NCBI GenBank assembly: GCA_000717735.1
Contig: JOBE01000003.1
Coordinates: 124,001-188,000 of the forward strand
Direction of reading: 5' to 3'
From: Streptomyces griseoluteus
GTDB taxonomy: Bacteria; Actinomycetota; Actinomycetes; Streptomycetales; Streptomycetaceae
DNA: 64,000 bases
The translations under genes were made by a program, and so were the position numbers. Below are positions 28,531 to 42,765 of the stretch, piece by piece (the first letter of the stretch is position 1; the number at the start of each line of letters is the position of its first letter). Below the pieces are notes generated by a model that searched no databases, had not been told where the DNA came from, and worked only from the letters and a program-made list of their open reading frames with translations.

Positions 28531-28653
28531 GGCGCCGGAACGCCGACGCGCCCTCGTCGCGACTTGACCCCGAGCCGCACCGAGTGTCGGCGGCGTACGT
28601 CAGACTGGTTCCCGCAGTCGACGAAGAGCCAGCAACAGCAGGAGGCGGTTCCG

Positions 28654-29784
28654 GTGAAGATCCGGGTGGAGCGCGATGTACTCGCGGAGGCGGTGGCCTG
28701 GGTGGCCCGCAGCCTTCCGGCCCGTCCGCCGGCGCCCGTTCTCGCGGGCCTTCTGCTGAAGGCCGAGGACGGCGCGCTGAGCTTCTCGAGCTTCGACTAC
28801 GAGGTCTCGGCCCGGGTCTCCGTCGAGGCGGAGGTCGAGGAGGACGGCACCGTCCTGGTCTCCGGCCGGCTGCTCGCCGACATCTGCCGTGCCCTCCCCA
28901 ACCGGCCGGTGGAGATTTCCACAGACGGTGTACGGGCGACCGTGGTCTGCGGCTCCTCCCGCTTCACCCTCCACACCCTGCCTGTGGAGGAGTACCCGGC
29001 GCTGCCGGAGATGCCCACCGCGACCGGCACCGTCCCCGGTGAGGTCTTCGCCTCCGCCGCGGCCCAGGTGGCCATCGCCGCCGGCCGTGACGACACGCTG
29101 CCCGTCCTCACCGGTGTGCGCATCGAGATCGAGGGCGACACGGTCACCCTCGCCTCCACCGACCGCTACCGCTTCGCGGTCCGCGAGTTCCTGTGGAAGC
29201 CGGAGTCCCCCGACGCCTCCGCGGTCGCCCTGGTGCCCGCGAAGACCCTCCTGGACACCGCCAAGGCGCTCACCAGCGGCGACACCGTCACGCTGGCGCT
29301 CTCGGGCTCCGGCAAGGGCGAGGGCCTGATCGGCTTCGAGGGCGCGGGCCGCCGCACCACCACCCGGCTGCTCGAAGGTGACCTGCCGAAGTACCGGACG
29401 CTCTTCCCCACCGAGTTCAACTCGGTCGCGGTGATCGAGACCGCCCCCTTCGTCGAGGCCGTGAAGCGCGTGGCCCTGGTGGCCGAGCGCAACACCCCGG
29501 TCCGGCTGAGCTTCGAGCAGGGCGTGCTGATCCTGGAGGCCGGCTCCAGCGACGACGCACAGGCTGTGGAGCGCGTGGACGCTCAGCTGGAGGGCGACGA
29601 CATCTCGATCGCCTTCAACCCGACCTTCCTGCTCGACGGTCTGAGCGCGATCGACTCCCCGGTCGCCCAGCTCTCCTTCACGACCTCCACCAAGCCGGCG
29701 CTGCTCAGCGGCAAGCCGGCCGTGGACGCCGAGGCGGACGAGGCCTACAAGTACCTGATCATGCCGGTGCGGCTGAGCGGCTGA
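28654..29784 (+). CDS. dnaN: DNA polymerase III beta sliding clamp
   Basis: 376 residues, the expected clamp length, with three topologically similar domains. The N-terminus VKIRVERDVLAEAVAWVARS and the C-terminal clamp residues YKYLIMPVRLSG are conserved. GGAGGCGGTTCCG precedes the GTG. It lies right of oriC; its last nine codons are partly duplicated 70 bp downstream (see 29833). Confidence 0.97.
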   Translation: MKIRVERDVLAEAVAWVARSLPARPPAPVLAGLLLKAEDGALSFSSFDYEVSARVSVEAEVEEDGTVLVSGRLLADICRALPNRPVEISTDGVRATVVCGSSRFTLHTLPVEEYPALPEMPTATGTVPGEVFASAAAQVAIAAGRDDTLPVLTGVRIEIEGDTVTLASTDRYRFAVREFLWKPESPDASAVALVPAKTLLDTAKALTSGDTVTLALSGSGKGEGLIGFEGAGRRTTTRLLEGDLPKYRTLFPTEFNSVAVIETAPFVEAVKRVALVAERNTPVRLSFEQGVLILEAGSSDDAQAVERVDAQLEGDDISIAFNPTFLLDGLSAIDSPVAQLSFTTSTKPALLSGKPAVDAEADEAYKYLIMPVRLSG

Positions 29785-29832
29785 GGCCCTTGCCGCCGGG
29801 GGTCCGGGGGTCGCCCCCCGGGAAGGCGCGGT

Positions 29833-29861
29833 ATGCCGGTGCGGCTCTCCGGCTGAGGCCC
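29833..29861 (+). repeat. partial duplicate of the dnaN 3' end
   Basis: 29 bp that match 29761-29789 except for three adjacent bases. Both copies encode the same last residues and stop (MPVRLSG), the differing bases being synonymous codons for Leu-Ser. The copy has no upstream coding sequence; it stands within a 203-bp gap between dnaN and gnd. Confidence 0.8.
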
Positions 29862-29987
29862 GGAAACAGGCCCTCCGGGAGGCTTCGCCGGGGGATCGCC
29901 TGAGCGGCTGACCCCACAGGTGTGCACCGGGGTCCGGGCGTAGGCTCGGACCCGGGTAAACCGCACACGACGCTTAAGGAATCTCTG

Positions 29988-30866
29988 ATGGAGCTCGGTC
30001 TCGTCGGTCTCGGCAAGATGGGCGGCAACATGCGTGAGCGCATCCGCCGCGCAGGCCACACCGTCATCGGATACGACCGCAACCCGGACCTCGCCGATGT
30101 CCACAGCCTCGAAGAGCTTGTGGGCAAGCTCAAGGGTCCGCGCGTCGTGTGGGTGATGGTCCCGGCCGGTGCCGCGACCCAGTCCACCGTCGACGAGCTG
30201 GCCGACCTGCTCTCCCCCGGCGACATCGTCGTGGACGGCGGGAACTCGCGCTGGACGGACGACGAGAAGCACGCGGAGGAGCTGGCGGCCAAGGGCATCG
30301 GCTTCGTCGACTGCGGCGTCTCCGGCGGTGTCTGGGGCCTGGAGAACGGCTACGCCCTGATGTACGGCGGCTCCGCCGAGGACGTGGCGAAGGTCCAGCC
30401 GATCTTCGACGCGCTCAAGCCCGAGGGCGAGTTCGGCTCGGTCCACGCGGGCAAGGTCGGCGCCGGCCACTTCGCGAAGATGGTCCACAACGGCATCGAG
30501 TACGCGATGATGCAGGCCTACGCCGAGGGCTGGGAGCTCCTGGAGAAGGTCGACTCCGTCACCGACGTGCGCGAGGTCTTCCGCTCCTGGCAGGAGGGCA
30601 CGGTCATCCGTTCCTGGCTGCTGGACCTCGCGGTCAACGCGCTGGACGAGGACGAGCACCTGGACCAGCTGCGCGGCTACGCACAGGACTCCGGCGAGGG
30701 CCGGTGGACCGTCGAGGCCGCCATCGACAACGCCGTACCGCTGCCGGCGATCACCGCCTCGCTGTTCGCGCGGTTCGCCTCGCGGCAGGACGACTCCCCG
30801 CAGATGAAGATGATCGCCGCGCTGCGCAACCAGTTCGGCGGCCACGCGGTCGAGTCCAAGAAGTAA
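29988..30866 (+). CDS. gnd: 6-phosphogluconate dehydrogenase (short, NAD-type)
   Basis: 292 residues, the short decarboxylating type. NAD(P)-binding LGLVGLGKMGGNMRERIR at the N-terminus, substrate loop VDGGNSRWTDD, and catalytic GKVGAGHFAKMVHNGIEYAM. It oxidises 6-phosphogluconate to ribulose 5-phosphate, CO2 and reduced cofactor. ATG after CTTAAGGAATCTCTG. Its place between dnaN and recF is conserved in Streptomyces although it has no replication role. Confidence 0.93.
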   Translation: MELGLVGLGKMGGNMRERIRRAGHTVIGYDRNPDLADVHSLEELVGKLKGPRVVWVMVPAGAATQSTVDELADLLSPGDIVVDGGNSRWTDDEKHAEELAAKGIGFVDCGVSGGVWGLENGYALMYGGSAEDVAKVQPIFDALKPEGEFGSVHAGKVGAGHFAKMVHNGIEYAMMQAYAEGWELLEKVDSVTDVREVFRSWQEGTVIRSWLLDLAVNALDEDEHLDQLRGYAQDSGEGRWTVEAAIDNAVPLPAITASLFARFASRQDDSPQMKMIAALRNQFGGHAVESKK

Positions 30867-30926
30867 TCCACAGGTTGTGCACCCCGCGGTGCACAACCGC
30901 CGGGGGAAGAAGGTCGGCGCCCAACC

Positions 30927-32048
30927 ATGCACGTCACGCATCTCTCGCTGGCCGACTTCCGCTCCTACGCCCGGGTCGAGGTCCCGCTCGACCCGGGCGT
31001 CACCGCTTTCGTGGGCGCCAACGGCCAGGGCAAGACCAATCTGGTCGAGGCCGTCGGCTATCTCGCGACCCTCTCGAGCCACCGCGTCGCCTCCGACGCC
31101 CCACTCGTCCGGATGGGGGCCGAGCGCGCGGTCATCCGCGCCGCCGTCACCCAGGGCGAGCGCTCCCAGCTGATCGAGCTCGAACTCAACCCCGGCCGGT
31201 CCAACCGGGCCCGGATCAACAGGTCCTCGCAGGTCAAACCGCGTGACGTGCTCGGCATCGTACGGACCGTGCTGTTCGCGCCCGAGGACCTCGCCCTGGT
31301 CAAGGGCGACCCCGGCGAACGCCGGCGCTTCCTCGACGAGCTGATCACGGCGCGCACGCCGCGGATGGCGGGCGTGCGCTCCGACTACGAGCGCGTGCTC
31401 AAGCAGCGCAACACCCTTCTGAAGTCGGCCGCGATGGCACGGCGGCACGGCGGGCGCGGCATGGACCTGTCCACGCTGGACGTCTGGGACCAGCACCTGG
31501 CGCGGACCGGAGCCGAGCTGCTCGCCCAGCGGCTCGACCTGATCGCCGTACTGCAGCCGCTCGCCGACAAGGCGTACGACCAGCTCGCGCCGGCCGGCGG
31601 ACCGATTCTGCTGGAGTACCGGCCGTCCGCGCCGGGCGCCGGGCACACCCGCGAGGAGCTGTACGAGCAGCTGATCGCCGCGCTCGCCGAGGTCCGCAAG
31701 CAGGAGATCGAGCGGGGCGTCACGCTGGTCGGACCCCACCGCGACGAGCTGCTGCTCAAGCTCGGTGACCTGCCGGCGAAGGGGTACGCCAGTCACGGCG
31801 AGTCCTGGTCGTACGCGCTCGCGCTGCGGCTCGCCTCGTACGACCTGCTGCGTTCCGAGGGCAACGAACCCGTCCTCGTCCTCGACGACGTCTTCGCCGA
31901 GCTGGACGCGCGGCGGCGCGAACGGCTCGCGGAGCTGGTGGCGGGTGGCGAGCAGGTCCTGGTGACGGCGGCGGTGGACGACGACGTCCCCGGGGTGCTC
32001 GCGGGGACGCGGTACGCGGTCGCCGGAGGGACGGTGGAGCGGGTATGA
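30927..32048 (+). CDS. recF: DNA recombination/repair ATPase RecF
   Basis: 373 residues. Walker [20 protein letters not shown] (about 30-48), ABC-type signature [20 protein letters not shown] and Walker [16 protein letters not shown]. RecF loads RecA at single-strand gaps with RecO and RecR. The stop overlaps the ATG of the next gene by 4 bp. No strong ribosome binding site; GAAGAAGG lies about 13 nt upstream. Confidence 0.95.
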   Translation: MHVTHLSLADFRSYARVEVPLDPGVTAFVGANGQGKTNLVEAVGYLATLSSHRVASDAPLVRMGAERAVIRAAVTQGERSQLIELELNPGRSNRARINRSSQVKPRDVLGIVRTVLFAPEDLALVKGDPGERRRFLDELITARTPRMAGVRSDYERVLKQRNTLLKSAAMARRHGGRGMDLSTLDVWDQHLARTGAELLAQRLDLIAVLQPLADKAYDQLAPAGGPILLEYRPSAPGAGHTREELYEQLIAALAEVRKQEIERGVTLVGPHRDELLLKLGDLPAKGYASHGESWSYALALRLASYDLLRSEGNEPVLVLDDVFAELDARRRERLAELVAGGEQVLVTAAVDDDVPGVLAGTRYAVAGGTVERV

Positions 32049-32608
32049 GCGAGGAACAGCTTCCCCAGCCTGTGGACAAGCCGGCGGCGCCGTCGGTCGC
32101 GGAGTCCTCGGGCGTCGATCTCGCGCGGGTCGCGCTGCGCGCCGCCAAGGAACAGGCCAAGGCCAAGGGCGCGGCCGCCCAGCAGAAGAAGCAGGCCCGG
32201 CGCGGGGGCGGACTGCGCTCCGGCGCGCGCGCCGACGGGCGCGACCCGATGGCGCTCGGCGCGGCGATCAACCGGCTCATCACCGAGCGTGGCTGGGAGA
32301 CACCGGCGGCGGTCGGCGGGGTCATGGGCCGCTGGCCGCAGATCGTCGGCGAGGACCTGGCGAAGCACTGCGTACCGCTGAAGTACGACGAGGAGCCCGA
32401 CGCGCGGGTGCTGACCGTGCAGTGCGACTCGACGGCGTGGGCCACGCAGCTGCGGCTGCTCGCGCCTCGGCTCGTGGCCCGTCTCAACGAGGACCTCGGG
32501 CACGGGACGGTGCGGGTGATCAAGGTGCTGGGGCCGGGGGCGCCCCGGCGGGGGTACGGGCCGTTGCGGGCGCCCGGTTCTGTCGGGCCCGGAGACACGT
32601 ACGGCTAG
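32045..32608 (+). CDS. DUF721 / DciA-like protein
   Basis: 187 residues. After an A/K/R-rich head, the DUF721 domain (about 75-165) shows [36 protein letters not shown] and [22 protein letters not shown]721 proteins include DciA, the helicase operator that helps load DnaB in bacteria lacking DnaC, which suits its place between recF and gyrB. Translationally coupled to recF. Confidence 0.87.
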   Translation: MSEEQLPQPVDKPAAPSVAESSGVDLARVALRAAKEQAKAKGAAAQQKKQARRGGGLRSGARADGRDPMALGAAINRLITERGWETPAAVGGVMGRWPQIVGEDLAKHCVPLKYDEEPDARVLTVQCDSTAWATQLRLLAPRLVARLNEDLGHGTVRVIKVLGPGAPRRGYGPLRAPGSVGPGDTYG

Positions 32609-35095
<2,487 letters not shown>

Positions 35096-35136
35096 GTCGG
35101 TCTCAGCTGACCGTACGAAAGGACTGACGACCAGCA

Positions 35137-37785
<2,649 letters not shown>

Positions 37786-37789
37786 GAGC

Positions 37790-38449
37790 GTGAGTGGAGC
37801 CACGGGCGCCGGATCGGCGGCCGCCGGAGCTTCTGCTGGTGCTGGAGCGAACGGCGCCCGTGGCCCCGCCACGGACTCCCAGGGGGTTGCGGTGACGGAC
37901 AATCGAGGGCAGCAGCCCTCGTACGAGACCTACAACGGGCCGCTGCCCGGCGAGCGTGCGGGCACGCAGCAGCCGGGCGGGCCGTACCACCCGCCGCAGG
38001 CGTACGGCGCTCAGGCGCCGGGCGGCCAGGCCACCGGTGCGGTGCGCCGGCCGCGTACGGGCGCGCGGACGACGCCCCGTACGCGCAAGGCGCGGCTGCG
38101 GGTGGCCAAGGCGGATCCGTGGTCGGTGATGAAGGTGAGCTTCCTGCTCTCCATCGCGCTGGGCATCTGCACGATCGTCGCCGCGGCGGTGCTGTGGATG
38201 GTCATGGACGCCATGGGCGTGTTCTCGACGGTTGGCGGGACGATCAGCGAGGCCACGGGCTCGAACGAGTCCAACGGCTTCGACCTGCAGTCGTTCCTCT
38301 CGCTGCCCCGGGTCCTGATGTTCACCTCGGTGATCGCCGTGATCGACGTGGTCCTGATGACCGCCCTGGCGACCCTGGGCGCGTTCATCTACAACCTGTC
38401 GGCCGGCTTCGTCGGCGGTGTCGAGCTGACGCTCGCCGAGGACGAGTAG
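37790..38449 (+). CDS. DUF3566 membrane protein downstream of gyrA
   Basis: 219 residues. A disordered G/A/P/Q-rich cytoplasmic head (1-105), then KADPWSVMKVSFLLSIALGI with the first membrane helix and a second helix (LMFTSVIAVIDVVLMTALAT), the DUF3566 layout. It corresponds to the membrane protein gene that follows gyrA in mycobacteria and most actinomycetes. The GTG at 37790 has GAGGAG directly upstream and lies 4 bp after gyrA. Function not known; the position suggests an envelope or division link. Confidence 0.88.
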   Translation: MSGATGAGSAAAGASAGAGANGARGPATDSQGVAVTDNRGQQPSYETYNGPLPGERAGTQQPGGPYHPPQAYGAQAPGGQATGAVRRPRTGARTTPRTRKARLRVAKADPWSVMKVSFLLSIALGICTIVAAAVLWMVMDAMGVFSTVGGTISEATGSNESNGFDLQSFLSLPRVLMFTSVIAVIDVVLMTALATLGAFIYNLSAGFVGGVELTLAEDE

Positions 38450-38479
38450 CCCGCGTGGGGCCGGTGCCGGTTACGGATT

Positions 38480-38508
38480 TTGGGACTGGCCCCCACGTGC
38501 GCTAATGT
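38480..38508 (+). promoter_or_regulatory. tRNA-Ile promoter
   Basis: TTGGGA (38480-38485), 17-bp spacer and TAATGT (38503-38508), ending 40 bp before the mature tRNA. A vegetative-type promoter. Confidence 0.5.
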
Positions 38509-38548
38509 TCAGGAGTCAGCGCGCGGGACATACACCGCAGAGCGCGGC

Positions 38549-38622
38549 GGGGCTATAGCTCAGTTGGTTAGAGCGCATCCCTGATAAGGATGAGGCCACA
38601 GGTTCAAATCCTGTTAGCCCCA
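38549..38622 (+). tRNA. tRNA-Ile (GAT)
   Basis: 74-nt cloverleaf: acceptor GGGGCTA/TAGCCCC, D-arm GCTC..GAGC, anticodon stem CATCC/GGATG around CTGATAA (anticodon GAT), T-arm ACAGG-TTCAAAT-CCTGT. CCA is not encoded. Its place after gyrA is conserved. Confidence 0.97.
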
Positions 38623-38630
38623 CGGTGACG

Positions 38631-38663
38631 ATCGACCCGGACGGTTACTCCGTCCGGGTCGAT
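38631..38663 (+). terminator. tRNA-Ile terminator
   Basis: ATCGACCCGGACGG and its exact complement form a 14-bp stem with a TTACT loop, followed by TTCGTTT. Confidence 0.85.
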
Positions 38664-38802
38664 TTCGTTTGTCCCGCGCCGGGCCGGTGACGTCCGGGGC
38701 GTGTCGGAGGTTTGAAGCTCGCACAGGTCACCGATCGGTATCGGTCGATGTGTAGAGTGGGCGTCAGAAGTCTCCTACGTCAACGAAAGACGAGGTCGCG
38801 CG

Positions 38803-38937
38803 GTGAAGAAGCTGCTCCTGGTCGCACTGGCCGCCATCGGCGGACTCCTCGTGTACCGCCAGATCCAGGCGGATCGCGCCGAGCAGGATCTGTGGACGGA
38901 GGCGACCGACTCCGTGCCCGCAGGTTCGGGTGTCTGA
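38803..38937 (+). CDS. DLW-39 family small protein
   Basis: 44 residues, below many gene-finding cutoffs. Sequence VKKLLLVALAAIGGLLVYRQ, then IQADRAEQDLWTEATDSV: one hydrophobic N-terminal helix and a short polar tail with the DLW motif that names the family. GTG start with GAGG upstream. A strong terminator follows. It is conserved downstream of gyrA and tRNA-Ile in streptomycetes; function unknown, probably membrane-bound. Confidence 0.88.
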   Translation: MKKLLLVALAAIGGLLVYRQIQADRAEQDLWTEATDSVPAGSGV

Positions 38938-38958
38938 GACGAAGACCGTCTGTGGGTG

Positions 38959-38992
38959 AAGCCCCGGCCGCGCGTGAGCGGGCCGGGGCTTT
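38959..38992 (+). terminator. terminator after the DLW-39 gene
   Basis: AAGCCCCGGCC and GGCCGGGGCTT pair around an 11-nt loop, followed by TGCTTTGCC. Confidence 0.85.
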
Positions 38993-39043
38993 GCTTTGCC
39001 TGAGCAAATTGTCGACTTGCTTAAGTGAAGAGGAGGAGGGCGC

Positions 39044-40402
39044 GTGAAGACGCAGGCCGGCATCGGCCGGAGGGCGGGGGCCCTGATCACGGCGGCCGCG
39101 GCGGTGGGAACGGTCGTGGCGCTGCCCGGTCAGGCGGCCGCGCTGCCCGGCACGACGGTGGTGGCGCCGCCCCTGCAGGCGGTGGCGCTGCCCGGTCAGG
39201 CGGTGGCGGCCGACGCTGCCCCTCTGCCGCCGTACACCTTCGACAGCGCGGCGCAGCGGGTCCAGGGGGCCGCTTCGAGCTCCGACGCCGTGCCGCTGAA
39301 GACCGGGCAGACCTACCGCGACACGCTCGAGAAGGACGGCAAGGTCTACTACCGGGTCGACCTCGACGACAAGCGGAACGCGTACGTCTCCGTGATCGCC
39401 GTCCCCAAGAACGGCGGCAAGGTCGAGTACGGCGACGGCGTCAAGATCAGCATGCAGGACGGCTCCGGCACCGAATGCGGCTACCAGCAGGTGAACTTCT
39501 CCTCGGCCGAGTACACCCGGCCGCTCGCCGCGTACGCCCGCCGGATCGTCGGCGCCGGCAGTTCCAGCTGCCAGCGCGCGGGCGCCTACTACGTGCTCGT
39601 CGAGCGGGAGTCGAAGGCGACCTCCAGCCAGGACGACTGGGACCTGGAGATCCGGTACGCGTCCGAGCCCGGCCTGAAGAAGGCCGGGCCGACCGAGCTG
39701 CCCGAGGTCTGGGCCTCCGGCACGCCCGCGCCGCCCACGGGCGAGCCCGCGAAGCGGCAGGGCGGCTCCGGGATCCACGACGCCACCTCGCTGACGCAGG
39801 GCGAGTGGCGGTCCGACATCCGGCCGGGACAGACGCTCTTCTACCGGGTGCCGGTCGACTGGGGGCAGCAGCTCTTCGCCAGCGCCGAACTCGGCAGCAG
39901 CGCCAGTGGTGACGAGTACGTCGGCAACGCCCTGGTCCTCTCCCTGGAGAACCCGGCGCTCGGACACGTCGACGAGAAGACCGCCAGCTACGACGGGAAG
40001 CCCTCGACCCTGGAGCTGGACGCGCTGCGGCCGGTGGCCCACGAGAACCGCACCTCCTACCAGGACGCCACCAGCGGCATGCGGTTCGCCGGCTGGTACT
40101 ACCTGGCGGCCACGCTCAGCCCGGAGATCGCCGCGGAGTACGGGGACAAGGCGGTGCCGCTGACCCTGCGGGTCTCCGTGCGGGGCAGCGCCAAGCCGGG
40201 ACCCGGCTACGACGGGGACCCGGGGCCGTTCAAGGTGACCCCCGACGACAAGGAGGCCGCAGCGAACGGCGCCAGTGGTGCGCGGGCGGCGGAGCGGAAC
40301 GGCTCCATGGAGGTCGTCGCGATGGCCGGGATCGGCAGCGGGACGGCGCTGCTGCTCGGCCTCGGCGCGTGGACGCTGGTGGCGCGGCGGCGGGCGGCGT
40401 AG
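39044..40402 (+). CDS. secreted, C-terminally anchored protein
   Basis: 452 residues. A signal peptide (GRRAGALITAAAAVGTVVA) is followed by a short repeat of ALPGQAAALPG and VALPGQAVAA. The bulk is extracytoplasmic and beta-rich, made of two similar halves: TGQTYRDTLEKDGKVYYRVD and, later, PGQTLFYRVPVDWGQQLF. Each resembles the peptidase-C-terminal type beta sandwich in opening strand pattern. The first half has two cysteines (TECGYQQ and SSCQRAG) that may pair. A C-terminal helix (IGSGTALLLGLGAWTLVA) and RRRAA end anchor it. GTG after GAAGAGGAGGAGGGCGC. It is convergent with a kinase gene. Function not recognised. Confidence 0.8.
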   Translation: MKTQAGIGRRAGALITAAAAVGTVVALPGQAAALPGTTVVAPPLQAVALPGQAVAADAAPLPPYTFDSAAQRVQGAASSSDAVPLKTGQTYRDTLEKDGKVYYRVDLDDKRNAYVSVIAVPKNGGKVEYGDGVKISMQDGSGTECGYQQVNFSSAEYTRPLAAYARRIVGAGSSSCQRAGAYYVLVERESKATSSQDDWDLEIRYASEPGLKKAGPTELPEVWASGTPAPPTGEPAKRQGGSGIHDATSLTQGEWRSDIRPGQTLFYRVPVDWGQQLFASAELGSSASGDEYVGNALVLSLENPALGHVDEKTASYDGKPSTLELDALRPVAHENRTSYQDATSGMRFAGWYYLAATLSPEIAAEYGDKAVPLTLRVSVRGSAKPGPGYDGDPGPFKVTPDDKEAAANGASGARAAERNGSMEVVAMAGIGSGTALLLGLGAWTLVARRRAA

Positions 40403-40485
40403 CGCCCTCGCGGGCTGCCGGAGGACCGCCTGCGCCGGCTTCGCGGGTGCAGGGGCCTCGCGGGTGCAGGAGGCTTCGCCGGGCC

Positions 40486-41766
40486 TCAGGTCTGGCTGAG
40501 GGCCCAGAAGCCGACCGCGAAGCACGCCAGAGCGAGCAGGAGGACCGGGATCGTCACCTTCGGGGGCGGTCCCGGTCGGCGTGCCGGGGCGGGTGGGGTG
40601 TGCTGCCCGGGAACCTGAACGGGGTGAGCGGTGTATGGATAAGTGGGGGCTTGTCCGTACGGCACTCCCGCGGTGGGGGTCTGTGCGAAGGAGGGGGTCG
40701 GGTGAGTGACCGGCGGGGGCAGGTGGAAGCTGCCCGTCTCGGAGGGGCCGTGCTGGGCCTGGTACTGCGGCTCTGGGGGCTGCTGCCGGGGCGGCGCGGG
40801 CGCCGTGGGGGGCGTCGGCGGTACGGCGGCCGGGAACTGGCCCCAGGCGGCCTGGGAGGCCCCGGAGGCCACCGCGTCGGAGGGGCCGGTGGGGCCCTCG
40901 GGGCCGAAGCCCTGCGGCAGGGGGCCGAGCTGGTCGAAGATCTCGACCGGCTGCTCGTCGGGGCTCGGCCCGGGGAGCAGCTCGACGGCGGCGGTCAGCG
41001 CCTTGCGCGCGCCCGTGGCCGTCCGGAAGCGGGCCTGCGGATCGGGCTGGAGCAGCCCGGCGATGACCTGCCACAGGGGCTCCGGGATGCCCTCGGGGGC
41101 GCCCGGGGTGCCGTACGTGCGGAAGTGCTCGACGAGGGCCTGGGAGTCCGGCCTGCGGCCCTGGAGGAGGTAGAGCGCGACCAGGCCGACGGCGAAGAGG
41201 TCGGCGGTGAAGTCGGGCTCGGCGCCGAGGAGCTGCTCGGGCGCGAAATACCCGGGCGTGCCCACGACGTAGTTGGTCTCGGTCAGGCGCGGCTCACCCT
41301 TGCGCATGGAGATGCCGAAGTCGGAGAGCCGCAGGTGCGGCCGCCCGGTGCCGGTGACGTCCATGAGGATGTTCGCGGGCTTGATGTCCCGGTGCACGAC
41401 CCCCTCGGCGTGCACCGTGGCCAGGCCCGAGAGCAGCTGGTCGAGCAGGACGCAGACGAACCGGGGCGGCAGCGGGCCGTAGTCGCCGATGACGTGGGCC
41501 AGGGAGCCGCCGGCGACCAGGTCCATGGTGAACAGGACCTTGTCGTCGTCGGCGGCCCAGCTGGCCGGGGCGAGGACGTGCGGGTGATCGATCCGCAGCG
41601 CCTGCTCGCGGACGAAGCGGAGCAGGGTGTGCGCGTCGCTCTGCAGCAGCACCTTGGCCGCCACATAGCGGCGGCGCCGGTGGTCCCAGGCACGCCACAC
41701 CGCGCCCGCCCCGCCCCGCCCGATCGGATCGACCAGCTCGTACCGTCCGGCGAAGACCTCACCCAT
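40486..41766 (-). CDS. Ser/Thr protein kinase with C-terminal membrane helix
   Basis: 426 residues. Complete kinase domain (1-270): glycine loop IGRGGAGAVW, lysine in YVAAKVLL, HRDIKPANIL catalytic loop, SDFGIS, and GTPGYFAPEQL. A P/Q/A-rich linker leads to one membrane helix at the very end (KVTIPVLLLALACFAVGFWA), leaving only a few outside residues, so there is no PASTA sensor. ATG at 41766. It lies 61 bp after the helix-turn-helix gene on the same strand; that pair is kept in streptomycetes and the DNA-binding protein may be a substrate (inference). Confidence 0.92.
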   Translation of the reverse strand: MGEVFAGRYELVDPIGRGGAGAVWRAWDHRRRRYVAAKVLLQSDAHTLLRFVREQALRIDHPHVLAPASWAADDDKVLFTMDLVAGGSLAHVIGDYGPLPPRFVCVLLDQLLSGLATVHAEGVVHRDIKPANILMDVTGTGRPHLRLSDFGISMRKGEPRLTETNYVVGTPGYFAPEQLLGAEPDFTADLFAVGLVALYLLQGRRPDSQALVEHFRTYGTPGAPEGIPEPLWQVIAGLLQPDPQARFRTATGARKALTAAVELLPGPSPDEQPVEIFDQLGPLPQGFGPEGPTGPSDAVASGASQAAWGQFPAAVPPTPPTAPAPPRQQPPEPQYQAQHGPSETGSFHLPPPVTHPTPSFAQTPTAGVPYGQAPTYPYTAHPVQVPGQHTPPAPARRPGPPPKVTIPVLLLALACFAVGFWALSQT

Positions 41767-41827
41767 CGTGCTGCGTCCGCTCCCCGTTGGTTCGTCTCTC
41801 GGCGTTGCCGGCCGGCCGCCGACCGCG

Positions 41828-42376
41828 TCAGTTCTGGTGCGACTCGTAGTGCGCGACCGCGTCCGCGGTGCGTCCGGCGCCGTACACCCGGAGGAACTCT
41901 GCCAGTTCCGGGTGGGCGGGGGCGAGGGAGTCGGCCGCGTCGATGATGTCGCCCGCCGCAGCTACGGAGCGCAGCAGCGACTGGATCTCGCGGACAACCC
42001 GGCGGACGGTCGGAGCGCCGGAGCCGGTGCTGGTGTTAACCGTGCTGGTGAGGACGGAGCCGCCCTGCGACTTCTTGACCTCGTCCATGCGGTCGGTGGC
42101 CTCGGCGGCGCTGACACTGCCGTCGGCGACCTGCACGGCGAGCTCCTGGAGGGCTTGGACACGCTGGACGACGGCCGGGTTGCCGATCTTGGCGCGCTGG
42201 CCGCTCATCAGCTGGGACAGCATGGGCGCGGACAGTCCGAGCACGGCCGCGAGCCTGGCCTGATTGAGCCCGAGATCGTCGATCAGCCGACGGAAGAGCG
42301 CCCCCAGCGGCTCTCCGTACCAACTGCGCTGAAGCTCTCTGGCTCTAGCCGTGGCTTCCTGCTGCGCTGCGTCCAT
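41828..42376 (-). CDS. Cro/C1-type DNA-binding protein
   Basis: 182 residues. Helix-turn-helix at about residues 28-60 (LIDDLGLNQARLAAVLGLSA, PMLSQLMSGQRAKIGNPAVV). The rest is helical and ends AVAHYESHQN. ATG at 42376 has GGGGAG 5 nt upstream; the frame also opens at 42424. Upstream of the membrane kinase gene. Targets unknown. Confidence 0.85.
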   Translation of the reverse strand: MDAAQQEATARARELQRSWYGEPLGALFRRLIDDLGLNQARLAAVLGLSAPMLSQLMSGQRAKIGNPAVVQRVQALQELAVQVADGSVSAAEATDRMDEVKKSQGGSVLTSTVNTSTGSGAPTVRRVVREIQSLLRSVAAAGDIIDAADSLAPAHPELAEFLRVYGAGRTADAVAHYESHQN

Positions 42377-42505
42377 CACTTCTCCCCATCCCTGCGGTTC
42401 GCCACTGCGAACCTCGATCAGCATCTTACGGAGAGTGGTCGCCGACCGGGAGTCCCAATCCTTTTGCCGGACATGGGGGGTGACCCGGTACGCTGTCCTC
42501 GTTCC

Positions 42506-42578
42506 GGGGCCTTAGCTCAGTTGGTAGAGCGCTGTCTTTGCATGGCAGATGTCAGGGGTTCGACTCCCCTAGGCTCCA
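42506..42578 (+). tRNA. tRNA-Ala (TGC)
   Basis: 73-nt cloverleaf: acceptor GGGGCCT/AGGCTCC, D-arm GCTC..GAGC, anticodon stem CTGTC/GGCAG around TTTGCAT (anticodon TGC), T-arm AGGGG-TTCGACT-CCCCT. CCA is not encoded. Conserved core gene; accessory DNA begins immediately to its right. Confidence 0.97.
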
Positions 42579-42585
42579 CCGGTGA

Positions 42586-42626
42586 ATGCCCTCTGAACTG
42601 TGGAAACGCGGTTCAGGGGGCATTTT
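42586..42626 (+). terminator. tRNA-Ala terminator
   Basis: ATGCCCTCTGAAC pairs with GTTCAGGGGGCAT (one G-T pair) around a short loop, followed by TTTT. Confidence 0.85.
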
Positions 42627-42682
42627 TCGTGCCCTTCGGCGGGCCGGACCCGGGCTCGGTCGGGCCGGGTCGGTGCCGGGGC

Positions 42683-42713
42683 TTGACCTGAACCTTGGTT
42701 CAACTTCTAGCGT
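42683..42713 (+). promoter_or_regulatory. SoxR-type promoter of the FMN reductase gene
   Basis: TTGACC (-35) and TAGCGT (-10) are separated by a 19-bp spacer, the overlong spacing of MerR/SoxR-activated promoters. Inside the spacer is the inverted repeat TGAACC-TT-GGTTCA (42689-42702), positioned as a SoxR box is. Confidence 0.72.
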
Positions 42714-42765
42714 GCTGCCCAGTCGAGAAGTCGTCGGAACCGCCGACCTCATGGGGGAAACAGCC

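Noticed and set aside
27722..28653. Open frames crossing oriC on both strands
   Set aside because: They are interrupted in conservation terms by the DnaA boxes and have no ribosome binding sites; the region is the origin.
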